Positions 1 to 7,987 of a DNA stretch of 61,304 nucleotides are shown piece by piece. The notes below the pieces were generated by a model. It did no database searches. It saw only the letters and a list, made by a program, of their open reading frames with translations, and was not told where the DNA came from. The position numbers and the translations under genes are program-made. The DNA comes from Thiogranum sp. (GTDB lineage Bacteria; Pseudomonadota; Gammaproteobacteria; DSM-19610), in assembly GCA_024636585.1 (NCBI GenBank), contig JAGXGS010000075.1, positions 1 through 61,304 of the forward strand, given 5' to 3'. Position 1 is the stretch's first letter. Every line of letters begins with the position of its first letter.

Positions 1-1
1 G

Positions 2-1234
2 AAAGCGCTCAAGGTACAGCGCGCAGCACGCATGCTGGAAAACTATTGTCTCCGACAACCCGACAGGGACCACCTGATTTTCCAGTATTCGAAAATGGTG
101 CTGGGTGTGGGCGAGCGCGAATGCACGCTGCTGCGTGAGCGGTTCGTCCGCTTTGGTCCGCACTACCCGAAGTTGCGCCTGCTGGAAAAAAAGGACATCG
201 CCAAAATCGAACCCGCAGTCGTGGCGCGGCGTGACGGCAAGTTGCGTACAGAAGAACTGGTGGCACTGGGGTCCACCGACGAATATACCGCCGTAAATTT
301 CGAGGCGTTGTCACGTTCCTTTGTGCGCCAGGCGCAGGCAGTGGAAAACAAGACTGTCGACGTGCACTACAACCAGACAGTCGGACACATCAAGGTGGAA
401 GACGGCTGTTTCATTGTCGAAACCGAGGCGGCCTGCTACCGCACCCGGGCACTGGTGGTCTGTGCCGGCGGGCATAGCCTCAAGCTCGCTCACGACCTGG
501 GTTACGGGCTGCATTATTCCTGCCTTCCGGTGGCGGGGAGTTATTACTTCACGCCGCAGATTCTGCGCGGCAAGGTGTATACCGTGCAGAACGACAAGCT
601 GCCGTTTGCCGCCATTCACGGCGACCCCGACGTGCTGGTGCCGGGCAAGACGCGCTTCGGTCCTACCGCGCTCATTCTGCCGATCCTGGAGCGCTATAAC
701 TATCGTACCTTGCCCGATTTCCTGCGCGTGTTCCGTTTTGACCGCAGGGTCGCGAAAGTGCTCTGGGAATTGTTGCGGGTGCCTGACATCCGCAATTACA
801 TGCTGAAAAACATGCTGTTCGAAGTGCCGCTGGTGCGCAAGCTGCTGTTCCTGAGGGACGTGCGCAAGATCGTGCCGGGCCTGCGCCTGCGCGATCTTGA
901 ATTTGCCCGCAAGGTCGGCGGCATCCGTCCCCAGTTGATCGACAAGAACAGCGGCACGCTGCTGATGGGTGAAGCCAAAATCAATCCGGGCAATGGCGTA
1001 ATTTTCAACATGACGCCGTCTCCGGGCGGCACCTCCTGTCTGGAAAACGCCGAAATCGACCTGCGCGCCATTGCTGGCCATCTGGGCGCAAGCATCGATG
1101 AAACCGCATTCAGGACGGAACTCCTCGGTGAGGAGACTGAACACCATGCGGAGGATTTCACTGGCAGGATGCTGGACCCAGCAGATCCTCCGCCTGGCAA
1201 GTGGCGCCGTTTCATGCAGCGGCTGGGGCGCTGA
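2..1234 (+). CDS. FAD-dependent malate:quinone oxidoreductase-like protein (5' truncated by window edge)
   Basis: The frame is open from base 2 with no stop, so the true start lies upstream. About 410 residues are visible, and the N-terminal Rossmann GxGxxG segment expected of this family is missing because of the window edge. The segments VVCAGGHSLK, GKTRFGPTA, KVGGIRPQL and NMTPSPGGTSCL are typical of the DAO-fold oxidoreductases that include malate:quinone oxidoreductase and L-2-hydroxyglutarate oxidase. Such enzymes oxidise a 2-hydroxyacid at the membrane and pass electrons to quinone. Substrate cannot be fixed from sequence; malate is the most likely because of overall resemblance to the Mqo branch. 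The next gene starts 10 bases downstream on the same strand. Confidence 0.7.
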   Translation, partial: KALKVQRAARMLENYCLRQPDRDHLIFQYSKMVLGVGERECTLLRERFVRFGPHYPKLRLLEKKDIAKIEPAVVARRDGKLRTEELVALGSTDEYTAVNFEALSRSFVRQAQAVENKTVDVHYNQTVGHIKVEDGCFIVETEAACYRTRALVVCAGGHSLKLAHDLGYGLHYSCLPVAGSYYFTPQILRGKVYTVQNDKLPFAAIHGDPDVLVPGKTRFGPTALILPILERYNYRTLPDFLRVFRFDRRVAKVLWELLRVPDIRNYMLKNMLFEVPLVRKLLFLRDVRKIVPGLRLRDLEFARKVGGIRPQLIDKNSGTLLMGEAKINPGNGVIFNMTPSPGGTSCLENAEIDLRAIAGHLGASIDETAFRTELLGEETEHHAEDFTGRMLDPADPPPGKWRRFMQRLGR

Positions 1235-1244
1235 ACGACTCAGC

Positions 1245-1997
1245 ATGGCGTTGCTATGGGAACAGCATGACGGTGCGTCGCATTGCCAGGTGCGCTCGGC
1301 CGGCCGCACGCTGCGCCTGTATACCAACGGTGTGTTTCACAGCCAGTACAATCCGGCGCAGCCGCTGACCGGCAACGTCTGGGATCTGCTCATGCTGCCG
1401 GCATTTTTTTATCCGCCCCGGAGCATTCAGAGAGTGTTGATGCTCGGGGTCGGTGGTGGCGCGGTGATCCAGCAGCTGCGTCATTTCGTGCAACCAGCGC
1501 TGATTACGGGTGTGGAGCTGAGCGAGGCCCATCTGGTGGTGGCGCAACGTTTCTTCGATGTTCGCGGGGATGACGTGCAATTGATTCATGCCGACGCGGC
1601 AGAATGGCTGCGTAACTACGACGGCGAGCCGTTCGACATGATTGTCGACGATCTGTTCGGCGAGGTCGGCGGCGAGCCGGTACGGGCGGTGCGCGCCGAT
1701 CGCGCATGGGTGTCCTTGCTGTACAGTCAGGTGACTGCCGGCGGCGTGGTGGTCAGTAATTTTCCCGGCCGCTTTGATCTGGAGGCTTCCGCCTATCGCA
1801 GCGATGCGCTGCTGCGGCGCCACTGCGCTGCTGCATTCAGCCTGCAGACACCGCAGAACTGTAATGCCGTTGGTGTGTTCCTCGGACGTGCTGCCACCAC
1901 CCGTCAGCTGCGTACGCGCCTGTACCGGGAGCCGCGACTGGATCCGCGCCGCGCCACCTCACGTCTCAATTACCGCATCCGCAGCCTGCCGCGCTGA
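1245..1997 (+). CDS. Spermidine-synthase-like class I SAM methyltransferase-fold protein
   Basis: 250 residues. The start ATG lies 10 bases after the preceding stop. The motif MLGVGGGAV followed by GVELSEAHL matches the nucleotide-binding loop and acidic residue of the spermidine synthase fold. A middle DDLFGE segment corresponds to the catalytic acidic region. It is shorter than SpeE (about 280-290 residues) and lacks a clear N-terminal beta-barrel domain, so it more likely belongs to the 'spermidine synthase-like' or fused-MTase group of unknown substrate than to a true polyamine enzyme. Probably co-transcribed with the upstream oxidoreductase. No regulatory signal seen. Confidence 0.7.
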   Translation: MALLWEQHDGASHCQVRSAGRTLRLYTNGVFHSQYNPAQPLTGNVWDLLMLPAFFYPPRSIQRVLMLGVGGGAVIQQLRHFVQPALITGVELSEAHLVVAQRFFDVRGDDVQLIHADAAEWLRNYDGEPFDMIVDDLFGEVGGEPVRAVRADRAWVSLLYSQVTAGGVVVSNFPGRFDLEASAYRSDALLRRHCAAAFSLQTPQNCNAVGVFLGRAATTRQLRTRLYREPRLDPRRATSRLNYRIRSLPR

Positions 1998-2025
1998 GGT
2001 ATAATGCATACGGATCCGGTGTCGC

Positions 2026-2328
2026 ATGAGCCACGATAAACACTACAGTCCCACCGAACTCAATCAACAGACCGCGCGCATCGCCTGGCCGGAGCTGGAG
2101 CGACACTTTGCGCGTGGGGTGGTGATAGAAATCGATGCCGGACTGGACCTGGTCGAGGTGGCCACCAGTTTTGCCAATGACGAGCAGGCAGTCGTACAGC
2201 AATGGCTGGCGGCGGGACAGCTACAGCCTCTCGGCACCGACACTGCCAGGCGCTGGAGCGGCGGTGATGCAGCACTCTGGGCTGTCGTTGTGGCGCCATG
2301 GGTGCTGGTACAGGAGCGAACCACATGA
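2026..2328 (+). CDS. DUF2288 family protein
   Basis: 100 residues, small and acidic. The pattern TARIAWPELERHFARG near the N-terminus, LDLVEVA in the middle and the C-terminal LWAVVVAPWVLVQE are hallmark segments of the DUF2288 family, found across gammaproteobacteria and cyanobacteria with no established function. Its last codons overlap the start of the following lipoprotein gene (ATGA), which implies translational coupling. The call rests on these conserved strings; no catalytic motif is evident. Confidence 0.85.
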   Translation: MSHDKHYSPTELNQQTARIAWPELERHFARGVVIEIDAGLDLVEVATSFANDEQAVVQQWLAAGQLQPLGTDTARRWSGGDAALWAVVVAPWVLVQERTT

Positions 2329-2858
2329 ACCGCATATTTCCCATCCACGCCGGCTTCGCGGTGCTGCTGGCAGTGTTATTGACAGCCTGCAGTTCGCTCC
2401 CGTCAAAACCCCAGTCGCCACGTGTCAGTCTCGCGGGGTTGAGCCTGGTGTCGATGGACCTGTTTGAACAGCGCTACCGGGTGCGCCTGCGCATCAAGAA
2501 TCCCAACAGCTTTGCGCTGCCGGTGCAGGGCATCGATTTTCATCTGAATATCAATGGCGAGGACTTTGCCGACGGGGTAGGCAATCAGTCCGTGACGATC
2601 CCGGCCTATGGTGAAAAAGTCGTGGCGCTGGAGGTCTCTTCGAATCTGCTGCAGGTGTTGCGGCAACTCAGGATGCTGGAAGGCAGGCAGCTCGGCGGTT
2701 TCGAATATCGGATCACCGGGAACATCGCCAGCGGCCGTCACGGCTGGCGTTTGCCGTTCGATTTTACAGGTCACCTGGAGGCCCCTGGAGGGGCAGATGA
2801 TCAGCAGGCAAAAAGCGTCGCCGATCGGCGAATACTTATCCACAAAAACTGTGGATAA
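2325..2858 (+). CDS. LEA14-like (WHy domain) lipoprotein
   Basis: 177 residues from the ATG that overlaps the DUF2288 stop. An N-terminal signal ends in a lipobox (LLTAC, Cys22), so the protein is probably lipid-anchored in the envelope. The body, with RVRLRIKNPNSFALPVQGIDF and a second beta-rich half, is a LEA-type-2/WHy domain. This fold occurs in small bacterial lipoproteins of unknown role, often linked to desiccation or envelope stress. Oddly, the last 8-10 codons run through a TTATCCACA/TGTGGATAA palindrome (see separate entry), so the C-terminal tail may not be conserved. Confidence 0.8.
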   Translation: MNRIFPIHAGFAVLLAVLLTACSSLPSKPQSPRVSLAGLSLVSMDLFEQRYRVRLRIKNPNSFALPVQGIDFHLNINGEDFADGVGNQSVTIPAYGEKVVALEVSSNLLQVLRQLRMLEGRQLGGFEYRITGNIASGRHGWRLPFDFTGHLEAPGGADDQQAKSVADRRILIHKNCG

Positions 2859-2870
2859 CTCTGTGGACGA
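2836..2870. other. Inverted pair of perfect DnaA-box matches (TTATCCACA ... TGTGGATAA)
   Basis: TTATCCACA at 2836-2844 and its reverse complement TGTGGATAA at 2850-2858 are separated by 5 bases. A third, imperfect copy (TGTGGACGA) lies at 2862-2870. TTATCCACA is the high-affinity DnaA box of Escherichia coli. Downstream, TGTGAATAA at 3041-3049 is another exact match to TTWTNCACA on the minus strand, and TTATACACT at 3083-3091 matches 8 of 9. The boxes flank an AT-rich stretch. This could be an origin-like or DnaA-titrating/regulatory site, or a chance palindrome; no dnaA, dnaN, gidA or rpmH is nearby. Confidence 0.5.
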
Positions 2871-3225
2871 AGTGTAGGAATCTGAGTATTTCCGGCTGTA
2901 CCACCGGTCCTGTGTTAAATCGGCTAAAACTTCATCAATTCGTAATAAATACGTATAAACAACTACTTATGCAACTCTTCTAAAGCTGGAAGAAAGTCAG
3001 AACGCTTTTGTGCTGGAATTCTCGCGATCCCTGTTGCGCTTGTGAATAAGGCGCCGCGGCTGCCCCCGAATCTGTCGGAAATTTATACACTCCGGGGCTC
3101 TGGAAAGCGCTTGATTCAGGTACTTTCAGACCCGCTTGTAATAGCCGGTTGACGGCTTCATCATGCCCATCCTCTGGATTTGCTCCTTGCCGGCTTCGGG
3201 GCGAGACTATGCAGCGAGGTGAGCG
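2871..3225. other. Intergenic region, AT-rich, with further DnaA-box matches
   Basis: About 350 bases without a convincing gene. Bases 2880-3000 are visibly richer in A+T than the surrounding coding DNA, with runs such as AATAAATACGTATAAAC. An exact minus-strand DnaA box lies at 3041-3049, an 8/9 match at 3083-3091, and a poorer match (TTATGCAAC) at 2967-2975. I see no promoter that can be assigned with confidence and no terminator hairpin. Confidence 0.4.
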
Positions 3226-3235
3226 ATGCCAATTT

Positions 3236-3520
3236 ATGATTTTATGCGCGAATGCGCGGCGGGTTGACCTGATGGGTGTCACCATTCGGGGCCTGATGAT
3301 GGACCGCGCCGGTGAGGTGGTGAAGGAACGTTTCGCCGTCGTCTATGCGCCAAAGAAAAAGAAACGCCTGTCTGCCAACTGCGTCGAGGTCATGGAATCT
3401 GAACAGGCGGCGCGCGCCGCCGCGGTCCCGGAGCGCAACCGCCATGCCGCAGTGGTCGCAGGTCCTTCGCTGTCTTCTGAGAGTCAGCAACTTTATTACC
3501 TGGTACGCTGGCTCGATTGA
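3236..3520 (+). CDS. Small hypothetical protein, start uncertain
   Basis: About 83-95 residues, depending on whether the ATG at 3236 or at 3272 is used. The frame has the high third-position G+C of its neighbours, which supports coding. The core (GVTIRGLMMDRAGEV and VVYAPKKKKRL) and the C-terminus (LYYLVRWLD) are not recognised. The best ribosome-binding site in the area (GAGGTGAG) precedes an ATG at 3226 in another frame, which encodes only 13 residues beginning MPIYDF. A frameshift or sequencing error joining the two frames is therefore possible. It ends just before the NnrS gene and may be co-transcribed with it. Confidence 0.4.
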   Translation: MILCANARRVDLMGVTIRGLMMDRAGEVVKERFAVVYAPKKKKRLSANCVEVMESEQAARAAAVPERNRHAAVVAGPSLSSESQQLYYLVRWLD

Positions 3521-3549
3521 GCGGCGACCGGCTGACGGAATTTCATTCT

Positions 3550-4740
3550 ATGGATATCTCTGAACCGGAATCTCCCCGCGGTGCTGCCTGGCTACGGCTT
3601 GGCTTCCGTCCTTTTTTCCTTGCCGCCGGGAGCTATGCCGTGATCGGCATGTTGATCTGGTTTGCCGCTTACAGCCTGAACTGGACACTGCCATTCGCCG
3701 GTATCAGCGCCATGACCTGGCACGCGCATGAAATGATATTCGGCTATAGCCTGGCCGTGATAGCCGGTTTCCTGCTCGCCGCGGTCGGCAACTGGACCGG
3801 CCTTCCGACAGTGCGCGGAACGCCGCTGTTGCTGCTGTTTCTGGCCTGGTTGCTGGCGCGCCTGCTGCTGCTTGGTGACACTGCCTGGTTAATCTATGCC
3901 GCTGCATTTGACCTGCTGTTTACCGCCGGCCTGGTGCTGGCGATCACTGCCCCCATTCTGCGCGCACGCCAGTGGGGCAATCTGGGCATCGTGGCCATCG
4001 TCCTGTTGCTGCTCGGCAGTAATCTCCTGTTCTATCTCGGTGCCGGCGGCTGGCTGGAACAGGGCGTGTACCTGGGGCTGTATTCCGGCCTGTACCTGAT
4101 CCTGGGACTGGTGCTGGTAATGAGCCGGCGAGTGGTGCCGTTTTTCATCGAGCGTGGCGTGGGCTACCCGGTAGAACTGCGTAACAGCCAGTTCATCGAC
4201 GTGGCCGGCCTGCTGGCATTCCTGGTGTTCTGGCTGGCGGATCTGTATCAGCCCAATGGCCTGGTGGTCGCCTGGAGCGCCATTGCCCTGGTGCTGTTGC
4301 ACGGGGTTCGACTGCAGGGCTGGTATACCTCCGGTATCTGGCGCAAACCGCTGCTGTGGAGCCTGTACCTTGCGCATGTGGCCATCATCCTTGGCTTCGG
4401 ACTCAAGGCGCTGGTTTACTACGTCGACCTGTCGCCGTATTTCGCATTGCATGCCTATGCGGTCGGTGGCATCGGGTTGATAACTATGGGCATGATGGCG
4501 CGCGTGATACTTGGTCACACCGGTCGTGCAGTCGCCGATCCACCGAAGGCCGTGTCCTGGCTGTTCGCGGCGCTGATTCTGGCGACGCTCGTGCGGGTCG
4601 CCCTGCCGATCCTGCACATCGAGCGTTATGCACTGTGGATCAGTCTCTCCCAATGGCTGTGGATCATCGCCTTCAGCGGCTTCGTGCTGGTGTACGCCCC
4701 GATGCTGGTGCGTACCCGGGTGGACGGGAAAGACGGCTGA
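3550..4740 (+). CDS. NnrS family membrane protein
   Basis: 396 residues with about 12 hydrophobic segments. The signature WHAHEMIFGYS near residue 60 and the late GMMARVILGHTGR segment are typical of NnrS, a heme- and copper-containing inner-membrane protein first tied to nitrite/NO metabolism in Rhodobacter and implicated in resistance to nitrosative stress. The start at 3550 was chosen because MDISEPESPRGAAW gives a short cytoplasmic lead before the conserved GFRPFFL motif; an upstream ATG at 3517 would overlap the preceding small gene. It lies 17 kb from the nir cluster, and no DNR box was seen in front of it. Confidence 0.88.
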   Translation: MDISEPESPRGAAWLRLGFRPFFLAAGSYAVIGMLIWFAAYSLNWTLPFAGISAMTWHAHEMIFGYSLAVIAGFLLAAVGNWTGLPTVRGTPLLLLFLAWLLARLLLLGDTAWLIYAAAFDLLFTAGLVLAITAPILRARQWGNLGIVAIVLLLLGSNLLFYLGAGGWLEQGVYLGLYSGLYLILGLVLVMSRRVVPFFIERGVGYPVELRNSQFIDVAGLLAFLVFWLADLYQPNGLVVAWSAIALVLLHGVRLQGWYTSGIWRKPLLWSLYLAHVAIILGFGLKALVYYVDLSPYFALHAYAVGGIGLITMGMMARVILGHTGRAVADPPKAVSWLFAALILATLVRVALPILHIERYALWISLSQWLWIIAFSGFVLVYAPMLVRTRVDGKDG

Positions 4741-4848
4741 TCAAAACGCGTCGGTCCTGCGAGCCGGGGCCATTCCTGAAAGCCGCAGCGTGAAATGCTG
4801 CTATTCTTTCGGGAGGAACATTCCAGTGTCGAGGCAAGGGAGGCGAAC

Positions 4849-5436
4849 ATGGGAGCCATCCGTAACGTTTTTGCGCTTATCGGGCTGCTTGCTGTCATCG
4901 GTGTTGTTTACCTGTACGTGGCTTTCGAGGAAGACATTCAGGCTATTCGATCGCTGGACCCCGGCGCACAGCAAACGTATGCCCAGATGTGGGAGCGGCT
5001 GAAGGAAACCGGTGCCAGCGCGGATGCCACGGTCTGGAAAGTTCCGCTGGAAGAGGGCATCGGGCCGGACGAAGCAGAACAAACCATGAACTTCGTCGCC
5101 AACGAACACAACATCATGAATGTAGGCGAACTGCCCCTGTCGGAACAGGTTGAACTGATGACCGGCGAAGAGCAGCGTCTTCTGAAAATATTCCAGTACT
5201 GCGATCCCCGCACGGCAATGCAAATGGTCGAGTACAGTGATGCATTTTCTGCTTATCTACCCTGTCGCATCGCCCTGGTGGAGGACCGGCAGGGCGGCTA
5301 TGCACTCTACTCTCTCAATATGGATCTTATGATTCATGGTGGCGAGACTTTGCCCCCGGATTTACTTGAAGAAGCCAATGAAGTGAAGCGGATCATCCGG
5401 GACATCATGGAGCGCGCCGCATCGGGCGAGTTCTAG
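4849..5436 (+). CDS. DUF302 domain protein with N-terminal membrane anchor
   Basis: 195 residues from the ATG at 4849, which has a good GGGAGG ribosome-binding site. Residues 5-25 form one hydrophobic segment (FALIGLLAVIGVVYLYVAF), so the protein is probably anchored with its main domain in the periplasm. The C-terminal half has the DUF302 pattern: QYCDPRTAMQMV, then the AYLPCRIALV strand with its conserved Pro-Cys, and GYALYSLNMDLM. DUF302 proteins are often found near sulfur and respiratory genes, but their reaction is unknown. A longer frame starting at 4795 lacks supporting signals. Confidence 0.75.
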   Translation: MGAIRNVFALIGLLAVIGVVYLYVAFEEDIQAIRSLDPGAQQTYAQMWERLKETGASADATVWKVPLEEGIGPDEAEQTMNFVANEHNIMNVGELPLSEQVELMTGEEQRLLKIFQYCDPRTAMQMVEYSDAFSAYLPCRIALVEDRQGGYALYSLNMDLMIHGGETLPPDLLEEANEVKRIIRDIMERAASGEF

Positions 5437-5481
5437 ATCTGCCCACGCCCATTGTAGTTACCACCCCGGCTTGCTAAATTC

Positions 5482-5503
5482 GGTCTGTCCTGTCGGGCAG
5501 ACC
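5482..5503. other. Short hairpin upstream of psiE-like gene
   Basis: GGTCTGTCC and GGGCAGACC can pair over nine positions (one G-T) around a TGTC loop. There is no T-run after it, so it is not a standard intrinsic terminator. It sits 17 bases before the next start codon and could be a leader hairpin or an operator. Confidence 0.35.
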
Positions 5504-5519
5504 AGCGAGAATAGCAGGC

Positions 5520-5918
5520 ATGAATAATTTAATTGGAGTGGGGCACAGGGGGCTGATCTGGATCCAGTACATGGGGCTGGTGATCATTGCGCTGGCCACA
5601 GTCATTGCAATGGGTCTGGAAATCGCTGTAATGGTCAGGGCACTGAACGTTACGCTGGCGGATTTGCTGCTGCTGTTCATCTATCTTGAAGTGCTTGCAA
5701 TGGTGTCGATCTATCTGGACTCGGGGAAACTCCCGGTCCGCATGCCACTCTACATCGCTATGGTGGCGCTGGCGCGATACCTTATCCTCGATATGAAAAA
5801 CCTGGACACCTGGCGAATGCTCGGTATCGCCGGCGCCGCGCTGCTTATCGCCGTGGCGATACTCGCCATCCGCTTCGGACATACGCGCTACCCGTACCAG
5901 GAAAAAGAGGGTGGCTGA
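5520..5918 (+). CDS. PsiE family phosphate-starvation-inducible-like membrane protein
   Basis: 132 residues with four predicted transmembrane segments. The conserved centre (LLLLFIYLEVLAMVSIYL, then GKLPVRMPLYIAMVALARYLIL) matches the PsiE family. PsiE is induced by phosphate starvation in E. coli, but its molecular role is not known. The gene is followed closely by another small membrane protein, so the two may form a transcription unit. I see no pho box. Confidence 0.82.
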   Translation: MNNLIGVGHRGLIWIQYMGLVIIALATVIAMGLEIAVMVRALNVTLADLLLLFIYLEVLAMVSIYLDSGKLPVRMPLYIAMVALARYLILDMKNLDTWRMLGIAGAALLIAVAILAIRFGHTRYPYQEKEGG

Positions 5919-5943
5919 AGATGCGGATGATCGGCGAAGCCCG

Positions 5944-6264
5944 ATGAGTCACTACAGCGAAATCGAAAAACTCAGTGCCGGGTCGGTTTTCAAACTGGTA
6001 TTCATCGGCGTGACCTTCGCAATCATTCCGTTCTGTCTGCTGGCGGGCGTCCTGGCTCTGTTCGGTGCCGATACGGTTCGACTGGATGGTGCCGTACAAA
6101 CCGGCATCAGCGGGTTCATCGTCAGTCTGTCGCTGGCGCCGTTCGTGGGCCTGCTGTTTGCAGTTTTCGCTATTGCGCTTATCCCGTTGGGCTGGTGGAT
6201 TTATGGCCGGTTATTCCGGCGTCGGCTGCTTGCTCAACTGGCCGGAGGCCCCGACCGACATTGA
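5944..6264 (+). CDS. Hypothetical small membrane protein
   Basis: 106 residues with two long hydrophobic stretches (residues about 16-40 and 51-85) and a basic C-terminal tail (GRLFRRRLLAQ). Not recognised. The start at 5944 avoids most of a non-hydrophobic lead that would begin at 5911. It sits 25 bases after the PsiE-like gene on the same strand and is probably co-transcribed. The downstream sequence becomes repeat and pseudogene remnants. Confidence 0.55.
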   Translation: MSHYSEIEKLSAGSVFKLVFIGVTFAIIPFCLLAGVLALFGADTVRLDGAVQTGISGFIVSLSLAPFVGLLFAVFAIALIPLGWWIYGRLFRRRLLAQLAGGPDRH

Positions 6265-6297
6265 GAGCGCGGCGCCGCCGTCGTGCGAGCCCACCGC

Positions 6298-6330
6298 CCG
6301 TCATTGCGAGCGCAGCGCGGCAATCTCGTT
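6298..6330. repeat. REP-like palindromic element
   Basis: The stretch GTCATTGCGAGCGCAGCGCG followed by GCAATCTCG has inverted ends (ATTGC/GCAAT). It resembles a dispersed intergenic palindrome seen in many bacterial genomes (GTCATTGCGAGCG-type). Only one copy was noticed in this window, so its repeat status here is inferred from prior knowledge. It lies at the 3' edge of a methyltransferase remnant. Confidence 0.5.
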
Positions 6331-6331
6331 G

Positions 6332-6463
6332 TTATGCCTGTTTCCGCATCACGTAATAGTCGTTCATTTCATCATGCGCCAGCTGGTGTACTGCAATGTC
6401 GCGAAAGCCCGCGTCGCGCAGCAATGTACCGTGGCCCGCGCGCATCAGGTAGCAGACAGCCAT
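6332..6463 (-). pseudogene. 3' remnant of a SAM-dependent methyltransferase gene
   Basis: Read on the minus strand, this short frame encodes LLRDAGFRDIAVHQLAHD followed by EMNDYYVMRKQA and a stop. That looks like the C-terminal strand and last helix of a class I methyltransferase (compare the usual 'AGF..V....L..D..N.YYV..K'). Only about 30-40 codons remain; no SAM-binding motif is present. The homology ends at about 6445-6463, exactly where an opposite-strand AraC remnant begins. A deletion that removed the 5' halves of a divergent gene pair would explain both remnants. Confidence 0.5.
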
Positions 6464-6805
6464 ATTGCACAATGTCAGGTGTGGCTGGCTGAACACTATG
6501 CGGAAGCGGCGCCGGTCGCAGCCATGACGCGCATGTCCGGATTGTCGGAGCGTTCATTCAAGCGCCGCTTTGCACAGGTTACCGGCATGACACCCATGGA
6601 ATACGTGCACACGTTGCGTCTGGAAGAGGCGAAGCAGATGCTGGAGTCCGGCGATCTCCCGGTGGAGGCGATTGCCGGTGAAGTCGGTTATGAAGACGCA
6701 GCTTTTTTCAGTCGCCTGTTCCGGCGCAAGGTCGAACTCACTCCGGCACAATACCGCAAGCGCTTTGGCGGACTGCGCAAGGCGCTCCAGTCGGGAAGCT
6801 TCTAG
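6374..6805 (+). pseudogene. AraC/GlxA-type regulator remnant, DNA-binding half only
   Basis: From about 6461 the frame encodes a full AraC-type double helix-turn-helix (MTRMSGLSERSFKRRFAQ, the VEAIAGEVGYEDAAFFSRLF core, LTPAQYRKRF). The spacing and the lead WLAEHYAE match the GlxA/FtrA group, which normally carries an N-terminal DJ-1/PfpI-like domain of about 190 residues. Here that domain is absent. Upstream codons instead read antisense through a methyltransferase fragment and a REP-like palindrome. An expressed HTH-only protein (from the ATG at 6374) is possible, but I think this is a broken gene. Confidence 0.65.
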
Positions 6806-6819
6806 CGATCTTCGGGAAG

Positions 6820-7473
6820 TCAGAGTTCATCCCCGTCACCTTCATCGGGAACATCCTGATGATCTTCATTTTCCCAGGAGTAGTGTTTCTCCGGCGGTTT
6901 CGGGTCCTGGTCCTTGAGCAGGAAGGCCAGCATCACGCCGAACGCGGCCCCGGCCAGATGCGATTCGAACGAGATTGACGGGGCGGTTGGAAACAGGCCC
7001 CAGACCATGCTGCCATAGAAGAAGAACACGATCATCGCCAGCGAGATGGCGCGTCTGTCCCAGCGCAGCACACCGATGACAAAAATAAAAAACATCATGC
7101 CGAAGGTGAGACCGCTGGCGCCAATGTGCCAGGCGCTGCGGGCGAATAACCAGACCGCGAGTCCGCTGCCGAGATACAGAATCGGAATCACCCATCGCGC
7201 CGAACGCGGATAGCCGTACAGCAGTGCAGTTCCGAGAATGAGCAGTGGCAGGGTGTTAGCGAACAGGTGCGAGAATGAGCCATGAATGAGCGGCGCCACG
7301 GCGACGCCGACTAGTCCCTCGATGCGCCGCGGATAGACCCCATAGTGAGTGAAATCCAGGCCGCTCACCAGCTCGACCGCCTTGAGAAACCACAGAAAGA
7401 CGATAAATGCGGCTACCAGCAGAAAGCTGAGGCGCAATCTCCGGCGGTCTTCATTTTTTTCCGGGGGTGTCAT
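6820..7473 (-). CDS. Rhomboid family intramembrane serine protease
   Basis: 217 residues from the ATG at 7473 (an ATG at 7488 is an alternative). Six hydrophobic segments. Features of rhomboids: HGSFSHLFANTLPLL (the HxxxxHxxxN region), the catalytic serine in IGASGLTFG and the catalytic histidine in SHLAGAAFG. The C-terminal tail is very acidic (DVPDEGDGDEL). Cleaves transmembrane substrates in the inner membrane; the substrate is unknown. It converges on the AraC remnant and is divergent from the DUF2784 gene. Confidence 0.88.
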   Translation of the reverse strand: MTPPEKNEDRRRLRLSFLLVAAFIVFLWFLKAVELVSGLDFTHYGVYPRRIEGLVGVAVAPLIHGSFSHLFANTLPLLILGTALLYGYPRSARWVIPILYLGSGLAVWLFARSAWHIGASGLTFGMMFFIFVIGVLRWDRRAISLAMIVFFFYGSMVWGLFPTAPSISFESHLAGAAFGVMLAFLLKDQDPKPPEKHYSWENEDHQDVPDEGDGDEL

Positions 7474-7597
7474 CTGCAATGACAGCATAACAGCGAAGAT
7501 TGCTGGATAAAATGCGTGGCATTGCACCAGGATTCCTGCCTTCACTTTCAGCGTGCCGATGTTTACAGTGGCTGAGCCACTCTCGAGGCGATGCATT

Positions 7598-7987
7598 ATG
7601 CTATACACCCTGGGCGCCAATGCCGTGCTGGTGCTGCACCTGGCATTCATCTTGTTCGCTGTCGCCGGCGGTCTGCTGGTGTTGCGCTGGCCACGCCTGA
7701 TGTGGGTGCATCTGCCGGCAGTGGCATGGGCGGCGGCGATCGAATGGTTCGGCTGGGTATGTCCACTCACGCCACTGGAAAATTACTTGCGCGGCCCCGC
7801 CGGTGGCTATGAAGGTGGCTTCATCGAGCATTACCTGTTGCCGTTCATCTATCCACCTGGCCTGACGCGCGATATTCAGATTCTGCTGGCAGTGGCGGTG
7901 GTCGCGATCAACCTGATTGTCTATTATGTGCTCGCAGTGCGCTGGCGTCGGCAGGCGCAGCGGTATAAACAGGGCAATAAAAAATGA
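7598..7987 (+). CDS. DUF2784 family membrane protein
   Basis: 129 residues with about four transmembrane segments. The pattern HLAFILFAVAGG, then WVHLPAVAWAAAIEWFGWVCPLTPLE and the GFIEHYLLPFIYPPGLTR stretch is characteristic of DUF2784. Function unknown; often a stand-alone membrane protein. The start at 7598 follows a GAGGCG ribosome-binding sequence. The stop overlaps the ATG of the next small gene (ATGA). Confidence 0.85.
   Translation: MLYTLGANAVLVLHLAFILFAVAGGLLVLRWPRLMWVHLPAVAWAAAIEWFGWVCPLTPLENYLRGPAGGYEGGFIEHYLLPFIYPPGLTRDIQILLAVAVVAINLIVYYVLAVRWRRQAQRYKQGNKK

Noticed and set aside
3226-3267. Short frame starting MPIYDF with a good ribosome-binding site, like the start of an FmdB-type zinc ribbon
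   Set aside because: It stops after 13 codons and has no CxxC pairs; kept only as a hint of a possible frameshift in the small gene that follows.
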